Shown here piece by piece: positions 28,256-39,699 of a stretch of 64,000 nucleotides of DNA. This stretch comes from [Mycobacterium] vasticus (lineage in GTDB: Bacteria > Actinomycetota > Actinomycetes > Mycobacteriales > Mycobacteriaceae), in NCBI RefSeq assembly GCF_020181595.1, contig NZ_CP084028.1:3173889-3237888 (forward strand). The letters run 5' to 3'. Below the pieces are notes generated by a model. It was not told where the DNA came from and did no database searches. It worked only from the letters and a program-made list of their open reading frames with translations. A program made the translations under genes and the position numbers. Numbering within the stretch: position 1 is the stretch's first letter; each line of letters begins with the position of its first letter.

Positions 28256-29551
28256 TCATCCGCCGAGCAGCGCCGCTAGATAGTCGCCGACTTCCGTGAG
28301 GCCGGTGACGGCCGGGCTGCCGTCCGGAAGCCAGCTCGACAGCAGCTCACCCAAGGTCTGTGAGCCCCAGCTGTCGGTCCCCTCATGGAAGAAGGTTCCA
28401 CCGAACAGCATGTTGCTCAGATAGTCGTTCCAGGTCTGGTTGGGGTCCAGGCCCAGCAGACTCGCCAGTGTCTGGTCCGACAACGGACCGGTGGTCGTCG
28501 TCCCATTGACGGTGCTGGACCAAGTGACCGTGTGCAGGTACTGCCCGAGAGTGGTGGCGGTGCCGGACAGAGTTGTTGGAGTGATGACCTCGTGACCGAG
28601 GATGCCCGTATACGAGTACGAGTGGACGATGCGGTCGATGTCGGTGGTCGGCTTTTGCAGCAGCCCACTGAGCCAGTCGTTCAGCGAGCTGTTCACACTC
28701 AGGTCCGGGTTCACGTAGTTATTGCTACATACACTGAGCAAACCCGCCGATGTGCAGGAATTTTCCTCGATGTTGAAGTCGACGAGCATGCCGCCGAGCT
28801 TGTTGATGGCGTCCCCATATGTGCTGACGCCGCTGAGCCAGCCGAGGACACCCGACAGACCGCCGAGCGGGGGCAGCGCCTGATTCAGGTTGAAGCCCAG
28901 CTGACTGGCCAGGTCCGCCACCGAGTGGTTGTCTCCTTCGCCGGCCCCGCCGAGCAGCAGGTCCACCAGCCGGCCTAGGTCGACGTTGCCCAGTGGCGTG
29001 CCGTTGATGCTCGGGTAGAGGTGGTTGGCATCGCCAGGGTGGATCGTGGTGTAGAACGCCGCCGGCGCAGTGAATACCAGCGGGTTGGCCACGGTCTGAC
29101 CGTTGATGACGAAGTTGGCGCTGCCCAGCAGCGACTCACCGGAGGCGGTCCACAGCTTGTCGGCGAGGGGGATGCCCATCGAGTTGGCTAGATCCCCGAG
29201 GGTCATCCCGCCCGGGTTGAAGCTCTGCAACAGCTCAGAGACCGTCGAATCGACGTCGAATGGCACTTCGGGATTGGTACCGGGCACCATTCCCAACAGG
29301 GCGAGCACCTGGTTGAGGGTGCCGAGGTTCATCTCCGCCAGCATGTTCTGCAGGGCGTCCATGAAGCTGCCGGGGGTGAGGGCCGTCAGCTCGATGTCTT
29401 GGTGCACCGAAGTGAACGATGCGCCCGAGGCCGGCGGTTCCACCGTCGCGACACCGAACAGGCCGGCGCTCGCGAGGATCGTGGCCACGGCCAAGGAGCC
29501 GCCCCTGGCGGCCAGCGCATGGCCGCGCGACACCCCGATTTCAGCCGACAT
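28256..29551 (-). CDS. secreted Leu/Gly-rich protein of unknown function, paralog B
   Basis: This 431-residue protein has a signal peptide (ATILASAGLFGVATVEPPASG) and a mature part of the same type as paralog A: SFMDALQNMLAEMNLGTLNQV, MTLGDLANSMGIPLADKLW, QTLASLLGLDPNQTWNDYLS and a final GELLSSWLPDG. One cysteine pair lies in SCTSAGLLSVC. The start ATG 29551 has AAGGAG upstream, and the start codon lies in the 3' arm of a potential mRNA hairpin. The function is unknown. AT-rich flanks and absence from the M. tuberculosis locus suggest accessory DNA. Confidence 0.75.
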   Translation of the reverse strand: MSAEIGVSRGHALAARGGSLAVATILASAGLFGVATVEPPASGASFTSVHQDIELTALTPGSFMDALQNMLAEMNLGTLNQVLALLGMVPGTNPEVPFDVDSTVSELLQSFNPGGMTLGDLANSMGIPLADKLWTASGESLLGSANFVINGQTVANPLVFTAPAAFYTTIHPGDANHLYPSINGTPLGNVDLGRLVDLLLGGAGEGDNHSVADLASQLGFNLNQALPPLGGLSGVLGWLSGVSTYGDAINKLGGMLVDFNIEENSCTSAGLLSVCSNNYVNPDLSVNSSLNDWLSGLLQKPTTDIDRIVHSYSYTGILGHEVITPTTLSGTATTLGQYLHTVTWSSTVNGTTTTGPLSDQTLASLLGLDPNQTWNDYLSNMLFGGTFFHEGTDSWGSQTLGELLSSWLPDGSPAVTGLTEVGDYLAALLGG

Positions 29552-29590
29552 GGATCACTCCTTATTGCACCGGATCCCCCATGTGATCCA
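29551..29590 (-). promoter_or_regulatory. inverted repeat overlapping the start codon of paralog B
   Basis: TGGATCAC (29551-29558) and GTGATCCA (29583-29590) are perfect 8-base arms 24 bases apart. In the mRNA the downstream arm ends on the first base of the ATG and follows the AAGGA ribosome site directly, so folding would hide the start. It could equally be a protein operator. Confidence 0.45.
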
Positions 29591-29708
29591 CCTAATTGTG
29601 CAAGAAGCTAATGCTGAACTTCACAACTGTCAAACATATGTGAAGGCAAAATACAACCTATAAGTATGGTTTTTCGGTAGAGACATCCCCGAGATAATGA
29701 CATCTGGT

Positions 29709-31454
<1,746 letters not shown>

Positions 31455-31491
31455 GACTGACAGGCTACGTGGCCCGGTCGCCGATCGTGCG

Positions 31492-32916
31492 TCAGTCCAG
31501 ATCGTCGTGCGTCATCAGCCGCCGGGCGGCCTCGGTCAGCGAACCCGACAGCGACGGATACACCGCCAGCGTCTGGGCCAGATCTGCGACCGTGATCCGG
31601 TTCTGCACCGCCAGCGCGATCGGCAGGATCAGCTCCGAGGCGATCGGCGCCACCACCACGCCGCCGATCACCGTTCCGGTCGCCGGCCGGCAGAACAGTT
31701 TGAGGAAGCCGTGCCGCATCCGGCTCATCTTGGCCCGGGCATTGGTCTGCAGCGGCAGCATCACGGTGCGGGCCGGCACCGTGCCGTCGTCGATCTGGGA
31801 CTGCGGCACCCCGACCGCGGCGATCTCGGGCCGGGTGAACACCGCCGCGGCCACCGTACGCAGCCGGATCGGCTGTACCGCCTCGCCCAATGCGTGATAC
31901 ATCGCGATCCGGCCCTGCATGGCCGCCACCGAGGCGAGCGGCAGCAGTCCGGTGCAGTCGCCGGCAGCGTAGATCCCGGCCACCGAGGTCCGCGACACCC
32001 GGTCCACCTGCAGATAGCCACCCGGCCCGAGTTCGATCCCGACCCGGTCCAGGCCCAGCCCCTCGGTGTTGGGCACCGACCCGACCGTCATCAGAGCGTG
32101 ACTGCCGGCGACGGTGCGCCCATCGGTCATCGTGACCAGAACCCCGTCTCCGTCGCGGGCCACCGAGGCGGCCCGGGCGTTCTTGACCAGCGTCACGCCG
32201 CGCTCGGCGAACGAGCGCTCCAGGACCCGGGCGGCGTCGGGATCCTCGTGCGGCAGCACCCGGTCGCGGCTGGCCACCACGGTGACGTGCACACCCAGTT
32301 CGGTGTAGGCGTTGGCGAATTCCGCGCCGGTCACCCCGGAGCCGACGATCACCAGATGCTCGGGCAGGGCCTGAAGGTCATAGATCTGACGCCAGTTCAG
32401 GATGCGCTCGCCATCCGGCTCGGCGCCCGGCACCACCCGCGGGCTGGCGCCGGTCGCGATCAGCACCACGTCGGCCTCGATCACCCGGCTGGTGCCATCG
32501 TGTTCGGTCACCTCGATGCGGTGATGAGCCAGGCCGTGATGTTTGTCGGTCAGCTGCGCCCGACCCGCGATCACCTCGACACCGGCCGCGACGAGCTGGG
32601 CCTCGATGTCGTCGGACTGCGCCGCTGCCAGCGTCTTGACCCGGTCCTCGATCTTCTCCAGCTCGATCTCGGCGTCGGTGAAATGGATGTCGAAGCCCAG
32701 ATGGGGGGCCCGGCGCAGTTCGGTGCGGACCCCCGAGGAGGCGATGAAGGTCTTGGACGGCACACAGTCCCACAGCACGCAGGCGCCACCGATGCCGTCG
32801 GAGTCGACCACGGTCACGGTGGCGACTTCCGGGCCGCGGGCCGCCGCCACCAATGCGGCCTCGTACCCGGCCGGGCCGCCGCCGATGATCACAATGCGCG
32901 TGGAGTCAGAAGTCAC
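31492..32916 (-). CDS. lpdA: LpdA-type flavoprotein disulfide reductase
   Basis: This 474-residue FAD/NAD(P)H pyridine nucleotide-disulfide oxidoreductase is orthologous by sequence and position to Rv3303c. FAD motif IIGGGPAGYEAAL near residue 10, NAD(P) motif VIVGSGVTGAEFANAYTELG near 200, and GIYAAGDCTG near 325 are present. The redox segment reads GGACVLWDCVPSK, giving Cys46 and Cys51 four residues apart. The M. tuberculosis protein, as I recall it, lacks the first of these. The C-terminal His-Glu pair of lipoamide dehydrogenase is absent (VYPSLSG). The GTG start at 32916 lies 42 bases from the divergent gene. Confidence 0.92.
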   Translation of the reverse strand: MTSDSTRIVIIGGGPAGYEAALVAAARGPEVATVTVVDSDGIGGACVLWDCVPSKTFIASSGVRTELRRAPHLGFDIHFTDAEIELEKIEDRVKTLAAAQSDDIEAQLVAAGVEVIAGRAQLTDKHHGLAHHRIEVTEHDGTSRVIEADVVLIATGASPRVVPGAEPDGERILNWRQIYDLQALPEHLVIVGSGVTGAEFANAYTELGVHVTVVASRDRVLPHEDPDAARVLERSFAERGVTLVKNARAASVARDGDGVLVTMTDGRTVAGSHALMTVGSVPNTEGLGLDRVGIELGPGGYLQVDRVSRTSVAGIYAAGDCTGLLPLASVAAMQGRIAMYHALGEAVQPIRLRTVAAAVFTRPEIAAVGVPQSQIDDGTVPARTVMLPLQTNARAKMSRMRHGFLKLFCRPATGTVIGGVVVAPIASELILPIALAVQNRITVADLAQTLAVYPSLSGSLTEAARRLMTHDDLD

Positions 32917-32958
32917 AGCGACTAACCTATCGGCGCCTCGCCGTTTAAGCTTTCTGCC

Positions 32959-33417
32959 GTGCCGCTCTACGCCGCCTACGGGTCGAACATGCATCCCGAG
33001 CAGATGCTGCAGCGCGCACCGCATTCCCCGATGATCGGCACCGGTTGGGTGCACGGCTGGCGGCTGACGTTCGCCGGCGAGGACATCGGCTGGGAAGGTG
33101 CCCTGGCCACCGTGGTCGAGGACCCGGAATCGAGCGTGTTCGTCGTTCTCTACGACGTGACGGCCGAAGACGAGAAGAACATGGACAGCTGGGAGGGCTC
33201 GGACTTCGGCATCCACAAGAAGATCCGCTGCCGGGTGGACAGCGCACCCGAGCCGGTGCTGGCGTGGCTGTACGTGGTGGACGCCTGGGAGAGCGGCATG
33301 CCCTCGGCCCGGTACCTGGGGGTGGTGGCCGAAGCCGCCCAGATCGCCGGCGCGCCAGACGAATACGTCCGCAACCTGCGTACCCGACCAGCGCGCAATA
33401 TCGGGCCCGGCAGCTAG
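32959..33417 (+). CDS. gamma-glutamylcyclotransferase-like protein
   Basis: This 152-residue protein has the GGCT-like fold signature YAAYGSNMHPEQM at residues 4-16 and a later acid (WEGSD or VVDAWE) in the region of the catalytic Glu. Family members cyclise gamma-glutamyl amines or related compounds, but many are uncharacterised. It matches Rv3304 by position, divergent from lpdA. The GTG at 32959 is the only sensible start. Confidence 0.85.
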   Translation: MPLYAAYGSNMHPEQMLQRAPHSPMIGTGWVHGWRLTFAGEDIGWEGALATVVEDPESSVFVVLYDVTAEDEKNMDSWEGSDFGIHKKIRCRVDSAPEPVLAWLYVVDAWESGMPSARYLGVVAEAAQIAGAPDEYVRNLRTRPARNIGPGS

Positions 33418-33437
33418 CCCTTCCTACCGCGACACCT

Positions 33438-33505
33438 CCCGCGAGCGCGCGTGTTGCACGCCGAAACACCGCTGCAGGCCGTGCAAGCGTGCACGCTCGT
33501 GCGGG
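33438..33505. repeat. dispersed palindromic repeat, type A copy 1
   Basis: An imperfect inverted repeat with GCGAGCG near the left end and CGCTCGT near the right. The interior segment CGCCGAAACACCGCTGC matches CGCCGACACGCCGCTGC at 49970-49986. It lies between convergent genes. Confidence 0.6.
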
Positions 33506-33551
33506 TATTCGGCCAGGAAGCCGCGCAGCGGAATCGGGAATCGGACCGGGG

Positions 33552-33740
33552 TCAGGCGGCAGCCGCAGCGCGCGCCAGGTGAGTTCGGATGCGGCGGACG
33601 GTTGCCCACGGCCGGCGCCGGACATCGTCGGCGATGATCGGTATCACCACCCAACCCATCTCCTGCAGTGCGGCTCGTCGCTGACGCTCGTAGACGAACG
33701 CCTCCGGCCCCTCGTGCCAGATGACGCCCGGATGCCGTGA
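33552..33740 (-). pseudogene. C-terminal remnant of a DUF559-type endonuclease-like gene
   Basis: About 60 codons on the minus strand encode WHEGPEAFVYERQRRAALQ, EMGWVVIPIIADDVRRR and PWATVRRIRTHLAR. This is the usual C-terminal end of mycobacterial DUF559 (VSR-like endonuclease fold) proteins. The upstream catalytic part is missing. The fragment lies between two copies of the type A repeat. An open frame extends to 33854 but that upstream part does not look like the family. Confidence 0.5.
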
Positions 33741-33806
33741 GCGGCCCCAACAAAGTGGTGAGCCGCCCCGGCACGAAGGGGCGTAGTTGTACGGAAAGGG
33801 CGGCAT

Positions 33807-33833
33807 GTCGGCGTGCAAACGCGCACGCTCGCG
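33807..33833. repeat. dispersed repeat, type A partial inverted copy
   Basis: GTCGGCGTGCAAACGCGCAC followed by GCTCGC is the reverse complement, with one mismatch in 26 bases, of the left half of the element at 49951-49976. Confidence 0.65.
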
Positions 33834-33843
33834 GGAAAAGAAC

Positions 33844-35031
33844 TCAGGGCTCACTAGCCTGATCGACGATGCCGGTCATCACCTGAACGCCGACCGCCAG
33901 CGCCCGCTCGTCGAGATCGAACGTCGGCTGGTGCAGGTCCAGTTGCGGTCCGCTGCCCGACCACACCCCGAGCCTGGCCATCGCGCCGGGAACCTCTTCG
34001 AGGTACCAGGAGAAGTCCTCCCCGCCGCCGGACTGCCGAGTGTCGGCCAGCACCTCGGGGCCGATGGCCTCGATCGCGTGGGTGAGCATCCGGGTGGACT
34101 GCTCTTCGTTGACCACCGGCGGAACCCCGCGGTAGTAGTACAGCGTGTGCTCGACGCCCAGCGGCGCCAGCAAGGAGTCCACCGCCTCCTCGACAATGCC
34201 CTGCATCGCCAGCCAGGTCTCGCGACTGGCGGTGCGCACCGTGCCGGCCAGCCGGCCCGCCTGCGGAATCGCGTTGGCGGCCGCGCCCGCGCTCACCGCT
34301 CCCCACACCATCACGGTGTCGTCGCGCGGATCGATGCGCCGCGACAGCACCCCCGGCAGCCCGGTGATCAGCGTTCCCAACCCGTAGACCAGATCCGAGG
34401 TCAGGTGCGGCCGCGAGGTGTGCCCGCCGGGACCGTTGACGCTGATCTCGACGGTGTCGGCCGCCGACGTGATCGGCCCCGGGATGGTGGCCACCTTGCC
34501 GACCTCCAGACGCGGGTCGCAGTGCAGCGCGAAGATCCGGCTGACCCCGTTCAGCACTCCGGCGGCGATCGCGTCGATCGCACCGCCGGGCATCAGTTCC
34601 TCGGCGGCTTGGAACACCAGCCGCACCCCCACCGGCAATCCGGCGCTGCGGTCGGCTTCGGCCATCGCCAGCGCGGCGCCCAGCAGGATCGCGGTATGCG
34701 CGTCGTGACCGCAGGCGTGGGTCACCCCCGGCACCAGCGAGGCATACGGCGCGCCGGTCTGCTCGGTCATCGGCAGCGCGTCGATGTCGGCCCGCAAGGC
34801 GATACGCGGCCCGTCCTCGGGGCCGAAGTCACAGGTCAGGCCGGTTCCCGACGGCAGCACCTTGGGGTTGAGGCCGGCACCGGCGAGCCGCTCGGCGATG
34901 AACTGAGTGGTGGCGAACTCCTGCCGGCTCAGCTCCGGGTGGCGGTGCAGATGCCGCCGCCAGGCCACCAGCTCGTCCGCGTTGTTGGCCAGCCACGCTT
35001 GGGCGGCCGCAGATGCGAGACCTGGAGACAT
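33844..35031 (-). CDS. amiA1: M20D-family amidohydrolase AmiA1
   Basis: This 395-residue metallohydrolase of the M20D aminoacylase/IAA-amino-acid hydrolase family has a metal site from ACGHDAHTAILLG near residue 106, EE in VFQAAEELMPGG and H in FALHCDPRLE, and a final acid region GGGEDFSWYLEEVPG. It hydrolyses N-acyl amino acids or peptides. Sequence resemblance is to AmiA1 (Rv3305c) rather than AmiB1, which is missing from its expected place next to deoD. The ATG start lies 43 bases from divergent deoD. Confidence 0.88.
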   Translation of the reverse strand: MSPGLASAAAQAWLANNADELVAWRRHLHRHPELSRQEFATTQFIAERLAGAGLNPKVLPSGTGLTCDFGPEDGPRIALRADIDALPMTEQTGAPYASLVPGVTHACGHDAHTAILLGAALAMAEADRSAGLPVGVRLVFQAAEELMPGGAIDAIAAGVLNGVSRIFALHCDPRLEVGKVATIPGPITSAADTVEISVNGPGGHTSRPHLTSDLVYGLGTLITGLPGVLSRRIDPRDDTVMVWGAVSAGAAANAIPQAGRLAGTVRTASRETWLAMQGIVEEAVDSLLAPLGVEHTLYYYRGVPPVVNEEQSTRMLTHAIEAIGPEVLADTRQSGGGEDFSWYLEEVPGAMARLGVWSGSGPQLDLHQPTFDLDERALAVGVQVMTGIVDQASEP

Positions 35032-35074
35032 TTAGGCAGTATCGCACCGTTGCACGCGGCTAAGCTCGGGGGCT

Positions 35075-35863
35075 GTGACGGTTCCGCTGGCAACCCAGGC
35101 AGCTGCGGTGCTGGCCCGGCGCACCGGCGCCGCCAGCCATGACGTGGCGATCGTGCTCGGTTCCGGTTGGGCGCCCGCGGTCGCCGCGCTGGGCTCGGCC
35201 GACGCGACGATCCCGATGGCCGACCTGCCGGGGTTCAGCTCACCGACGGCGGTCGGTCACACCGGCGAGGTGGTCTCGATCCAGATCGGCGACCACCGGG
35301 TACTGGTTCTGGTCGGCCGAATCCACGCCTACGAGGGCCACAGCCTGGCCGATGTGGTGCGACCGGTGCGCACGGCGGTCGCGGCCGGAGCCACCACGGT
35401 GATTCTGACCAATGCGGCCGGCGGTCTGCGGGACAGCTACCAGGTCGGCCAGCCGGTGCTCATCAGCGACCACCTGAACCTGACCGGACGTTCTCCGCTG
35501 CGGGGCGCGCACTTCGTCGACATGGTCGACGCCTACACCCCGGCACTGCGGGCACTGGCACTGCAGGTCGACCCGACGCTGGCCGAGGGGGTCTACGCCG
35601 GGATGCCCGGCCCGCAGTACGAGACGCCCGCGGAGATCCGAATGCTGCGCACGCTGGGTGCCGATCTGGTCGGCATGTCGACGGTGCACGAGGCGATCGC
35701 CGCCCGCGCCGCCGGCGCCCAGGTGCTGGCGGTATCGCTGGTGACCAACCTGGCGGCCGGAATCACCGGCGAGCCGCTCAGCCACGCCGAGGTGCTGGCC
35801 ACCGGCCGGGAGTCGGCGGCCGGCATGGGCGCGCTGCTCGCCGACGTCGTGACCCGGCTGTGA
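35075..35863 (+). CDS. deoD: purine nucleoside phosphorylase
   Basis: This 262-residue trimeric-type PNP has [48 protein letters not shown] and [12 protein letters not shown], covering phosphate and purine sites. It cleaves purine (deoxy)nucleosides with phosphate to base and ribose 1-phosphate. The TGA overlaps the GTG of pmmB, so the sugar phosphate product is made in the same operon as a phosphomutase. The gene matches Rv3307. Confidence 0.94.
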   Translation: MTVPLATQAAAVLARRTGAASHDVAIVLGSGWAPAVAALGSADATIPMADLPGFSSPTAVGHTGEVVSIQIGDHRVLVLVGRIHAYEGHSLADVVRPVRTAVAAGATTVILTNAAGGLRDSYQVGQPVLISDHLNLTGRSPLRGAHFVDMVDAYTPALRALALQVDPTLAEGVYAGMPGPQYETPAEIRMLRTLGADLVGMSTVHEAIAARAAGAQVLAVSLVTNLAAGITGEPLSHAEVLATGRESAAGMGALLADVVTRL

Positions 35864-37488
35864 ATCCAGCGGACTGGATCGCCCACGACCCCGACCCGGT
35901 GACCGCCGCGGAGTTGCGCGGGTGCAGCGCCGCGGAGCTGACCGCCCGGTTCGCCGCGCCGCTGCGGTTCGGCACCGCCGGCCTGCGAGGGCCGGTCCGC
36001 GGCGGCCCGGATGCGATGAACCTCGCCGTGGTGCTGCGCGCCAGCTGGGCGGTGGCGACGGTGCTGACCGCGCGGGGGCACGCGAGCGCGACGGTGGTGG
36101 TCGGCCGCGATGCGCGCCACGGCTCGGAGTCGTTTGCGGCGGCGACCGCGCAAGTGCTTGCCGCCGCGGGCTTTTCAGTGCTGCTGCTGCCCGATCCGTT
36201 GCCGACGCCGGTGGTGGCGTTCGCGGTGCGGCAGACCGGAGCCGCGGCCGGCATCCAGATCACCGCGTCGCACAACCCGGCGGCCGACAACGGCTACAAG
36301 GTGTACTTCGACGGCGGGCTGCAGATCGTCTCGCCGATCGACACCGAGATCGAGACCGCGATGGCCGCCGCTCCCCCGGCCGACGAGATCCCGCGCCAAC
36401 CGGTGGCCCCGACCGGGCGAGAGCTGGTGGCCGACTATGTCGCGAGGGCGGCGACGATGCGACGTCAACACGGGCAGGTCCGGGTGGCGCTGACCCCGCT
36501 GCACGGGGTGGGCGGCGAGACCGCGGTCGCGGCGTTGCGTGCCGCCGGGATCAGCGATATCCACACCGTGGCAACCCAATTCGATCCCGATCCGGATTTC
36601 CCGACGGTGGCGTTCCCCAATCCGGAGGAGCCCGGCGCCACTGACGAGCTGTTGAAATTGGCCGCCGAGGCCGGCGCCGACATCGCGATCGCACTGGATC
36701 CCGATGCCGACCGGTGCGCGCTGGGCATTCCGACATCAGAGGGCTGGCGCATGCTCACCGGCAACGAAACCGGTTGGCTGTTAGGCGATTATCTGCTGGC
36801 CGAACTGCCGGCGGGCCGGGCGGCGGGTGCGGTGGTGGCAAGCAGCGTGGTCTCGTCGCGGATGCTGGCCGCTATCGCGCAGCACTATGGCGCCCGCCAT
36901 GTCGAGACGTTGACCGGGTTCAAGTGGCTGGCACGGGCCGATACCGGTCTGCCCGGGGCCACCTTGATCTACGCCTACGAGGAGGCGATCGGTTATTGCG
37001 TGGACCCGGAGGCGGTTCGCGACAAGGACGGCATCAGCACTGCGGTGCTGGCCTGCGATCTGGTTGCGGCCCTGCGCGATCGGGGCGCCACGCTGACTGC
37101 TGCGCTGGAGACGCTGGCCCGCCGGCACGGCGTGCACGTGACCGACGCGGTCACCCGCCGGCTTGCCGACCCGAGCGAGGCGGCGGCGGTGATGGCACGG
37201 TTGCGTGCCGATCCGCCGAAGGAACTGGCCGGATTCGCGGTGGCCGCAACCGATCTGCTGCACCGCGACGGGCCCGTCACCGACGCTCTGGATTTCACCG
37301 GCAGCCGCGACGGCACCTCGGTGCGGGTGGTGGTGCGGCCGTCGGGCACCGAGCCGAAGCTCAAGTGCTATCTGGAAGTGGTCAGGGAACCATCGGACCC
37401 CCTCGACCCTCTCGCCGAACTGGCCGACGATCGCGCCCAGGCCACAAGGGTCTGCGCGGCACTGGCCGACGCGGTGCGCGACTGGTAG
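35860..37488 (+). CDS. pmmB: phosphohexomutase/phosphopentomutase-type enzyme PmmB
   Basis: This 542-residue alpha-D-phosphohexomutase superfamily enzyme has the substrate loop GTAGLRG, the active-site serine in TASHNP, the metal loop DPDADR and the C-terminal phosphate loop RPSGTEPK. It is named phosphomannomutase in M. tuberculosis, but its coupling with deoD suggests that conversion of (deoxy)ribose 1-phosphate to 5-phosphate is its role. GTG 35860 overlaps the deoD stop. It is convergent with upp, with one base between stops. Confidence 0.92.
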   Translation: MNPADWIAHDPDPVTAAELRGCSAAELTARFAAPLRFGTAGLRGPVRGGPDAMNLAVVLRASWAVATVLTARGHASATVVVGRDARHGSESFAAATAQVLAAAGFSVLLLPDPLPTPVVAFAVRQTGAAAGIQITASHNPAADNGYKVYFDGGLQIVSPIDTEIETAMAAAPPADEIPRQPVAPTGRELVADYVARAATMRRQHGQVRVALTPLHGVGGETAVAALRAAGISDIHTVATQFDPDPDFPTVAFPNPEEPGATDELLKLAAEAGADIAIALDPDADRCALGIPTSEGWRMLTGNETGWLLGDYLLAELPAGRAAGAVVASSVVSSRMLAAIAQHYGARHVETLTGFKWLARADTGLPGATLIYAYEEAIGYCVDPEAVRDKDGISTAVLACDLVAALRDRGATLTAALETLARRHGVHVTDAVTRRLADPSEAAAVMARLRADPPKELAGFAVAATDLLHRDGPVTDALDFTGSRDGTSVRVVVRPSGTEPKLKCYLEVVREPSDPLDPLAELADDRAQATRVCAALADAVRDW

Positions 37489-37489
37489 C

Positions 37490-38113
37490 TCAGCGCGGTC
37501 CGAACTGGCGGTCGCCGGCGTCGCCGAGCCCCGGCACGATGAACGCGTCGTCATTGAGTCGCTCATCGACGGTCGCGGTGACAAGGCGCGCCGGGAAACC
37601 GGAATCTTCCAGTGCCGCAATGCCCTCCGGCGCGGCCATCACGCACACCACGGTGACGTCGGTGGCGCCGCGTTCGGCCAGCAGGCCGATGGTGTGCACC
37701 AATGAGCCGCCGGTGGCCAGCATTGGGTCCAGGACCATGACCGGCTGGCCGCTCAGGTCCGCCGGCAGTGAGGCCAGATACGGCATCGGAGCATGGGTGG
37801 CCTCGTTGCGCGCCACGCCGACGAACCCGACGGCCGCCTCCGGGATCAGGGCGTGGGCGGCGTCGAGCATACCGAGGCCGGCACGCAGCACCGGCACCAA
37901 CAGCGGCGGATCGGCCAGTCGCGCCCCGGCGGTCTCTGTCAGTGGTGTGCGCACCGTGATCTCGACGCGGGGTGCGTCGCGGGTTGCCTCGTAGATCAGC
38001 ATCCAGGTCAGCTCATGCAGAGCCGAGCGAAAGGTGGCTCGATCGCTGCGCTCGTCGCGCAGGGTGCTCAGCCGCGCCGCGGCCAACGGGTGATCGATGA
38101 CGCACACATCCAC
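37490..38113 (-). CDS. upp: uracil phosphoribosyltransferase
   Basis: This 207-residue protein has the same length as the M. tuberculosis enzyme. The PRPP loop is [13 protein letters not shown], the C-terminal uracil site is [19 protein letters not shown] (here [15 protein letters not shown]), and [13 protein letters not shown] is typical. It converts uracil and PRPP to UMP. The start is GTG 38113, aligned with the known N-terminus ending in DHPLAAARL. It belongs to the salvage cluster with deoD, pmmB, add, deoA and cdd. Confidence 0.95.
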   Translation of the reverse strand: MDVCVIDHPLAAARLSTLRDERSDRATFRSALHELTWMLIYEATRDAPRVEITVRTPLTETAGARLADPPLLVPVLRAGLGMLDAAHALIPEAAVGFVGVARNEATHAPMPYLASLPADLSGQPVMVLDPMLATGGSLVHTIGLLAERGATDVTVVCVMAAPEGIAALEDSGFPARLVTATVDERLNDDAFIVPGLGDAGDRQFGPR

Positions 38114-38130
38114 GCCAGCGACCCTACGGG

Positions 38131-39552
38131 TTATGTGTCGAGATAGTTGAAGAGACTGAAGCCCAGTCCGGCCAGGTCCAGCAGCGGCTCGGCGGAGATC
38201 AGCGGTGCACCGTTGAAGACGGCGTCGGGCCCCAGCACGTCGAGCAGGTTCCACTCGGTGGCCAAGTCCTGCCAGGCGGTGAGCAGCGAGTGGTCCAGGT
38301 CGATGGTCAGGTGGTAGCCGGTCAGCATCGCGTCGATGATCGACTGCGACAGCGGCGCCTGACCGGCGAAGTCCAGCAGGTGGTTGACGGTGTTGGTCAG
38401 GCTCTGCACGCCGGCGTACTGCAGTCCGGCCAGCATCTGCAGCGGGTCCATCCGCAGCAGGAATCCGGCGGCGCCGGTGTCCTCCGAGAGGTGTCCGCTG
38501 GCGGTGACCGCCCATGAGCCGGCCGCACCGATCGGGTCGACGCCGTCCACGGTGAACCCGGCATCGGGCGCGCCGGGGTTGCCGTAGGACCAGTCGATGG
38601 TCGTCTTCAGGATGGGGGCCAGTGCGTCCGCCACGACCCTGCCGACGTCGCCGAGCCCGTAGAGCGGTCCCAGTATCGGCAACTGCGCGGTGGGCAGCAT
38701 GTAGAAGTCGGTGTTGCCGATCGAGCCCAGGTCGATGGCGTTGGCGAGGTTGTCGTCGAAGTAGGCGGTGTGCACCGCCAGGATTCCCATCAGCGCGTTG
38801 AGCACGGCCAGCAGGTTGGTGGGGTCCTGCGGGAAGGCCGCCCAGCCGTCGTACTCGGTGCTGTAGATGTCGGTGGTGAACGGTCCGGTCGGGGTCGGGT
38901 CGATGCCCAGCGGGATGCCGAGGAACGGAAGGTGCTGCATGGCACCGTCGAGACCGTCGGAGAAGTGCAGGCGGGTCAGGATTCCGCCGATCGGACTGTT
39001 GGGGTCGCCGATCAGCACGAAGTTCAGGTTGGCGGGGTCGTAGGCGCCGCCGGGGGCGTTGGCGAGCAGGTTGTGCATGGCCAGGGTGGAGACCACCGCA
39101 CTCTGCGAGTAGCCGAACACGGTGACGTCGTCCCCGGCCTCCAACTGCGGGCGGATCGCACCCTCCAGGTTGGCGGCGCCCGCCGCCAGCGAGCCGGCGA
39201 AGTCCAGCTGCGGAACGGGCAGTGGCTGGCAGACGATCGGGCAGAACTGCTCGGGGGTCACCAGGCCGGTCAGCGAGTAGTCCGGGTAGGTCGTCTGCCC
39301 GGCGAACCACGGCGTCGACGGCTGCAGGTAGAAGGCCCGCACCGCGTCCATGTAGAGGCCCACGGTCGGGTCGGCCTGGCCGGTGCCGCTCATGATCCAG
39401 CCCTCGCCGGCCAGCAGTGTGGCGTCGGCGATCAGGTTGTCCAGCCGGGCCGCCCATGCCGGGGACAACAGCGCCGCCGGGCCCAGCACGGCGGCGCCCA
39501 GGACAGCGGCTAACGGTGCAGTACCGAGTCGACGCAGCCGCTTCACCGTCAT
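38131..39552 (-). CDS. secreted PE-PPE-domain serine hydrolase, copy 1
   Basis: This 473-residue protein has a Sec signal peptide (hydrophobic to about residue 35, PAWA) and a PE-PPE C-terminal-type alpha/beta hydrolase domain. It has MSGTG near residue 54, [13 protein letters not shown], the nucleophile elbow GYSQS (Ser149), [11 protein letters not shown], and [13 protein letters not shown]. True PE or PPE domains are absent. Characterised relatives are esterases acting on lipid or trehalose esters. The ATG at 39552 is preferred over one 15 bases upstream. A tandem paralog follows at 39700-41178. In M. tuberculosis this interval holds sapM. Confidence 0.88.
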   Translation of the reverse strand: MTVKRLRRLGTAPLAAVLGAAVLGPAALLSPAWAARLDNLIADATLLAGEGWIMSGTGQADPTVGLYMDAVRAFYLQPSTPWFAGQTTYPDYSLTGLVTPEQFCPIVCQPLPVPQLDFAGSLAAGAANLEGAIRPQLEAGDDVTVFGYSQSAVVSTLAMHNLLANAPGGAYDPANLNFVLIGDPNSPIGGILTRLHFSDGLDGAMQHLPFLGIPLGIDPTPTGPFTTDIYSTEYDGWAAFPQDPTNLLAVLNALMGILAVHTAYFDDNLANAIDLGSIGNTDFYMLPTAQLPILGPLYGLGDVGRVVADALAPILKTTIDWSYGNPGAPDAGFTVDGVDPIGAAGSWAVTASGHLSEDTGAAGFLLRMDPLQMLAGLQYAGVQSLTNTVNHLLDFAGQAPLSQSIIDAMLTGYHLTIDLDHSLLTAWQDLATEWNLLDVLGPDAVFNGAPLISAEPLLDLAGLGFSLFNYLDT

Positions 39553-39699
39553 GCCAGACCTCCACACCCTTGATGAACTGTGTTCCGACTAATAGCAGAA
39601 CGCTTGTCTATCAGCCGCATTTAAGGGTTCACCTTGAATGAGAGCACGGACGTTGTCAAATGGAACACGGGCGCGGCAGTACGGCGGGCCTGGCGAGTT

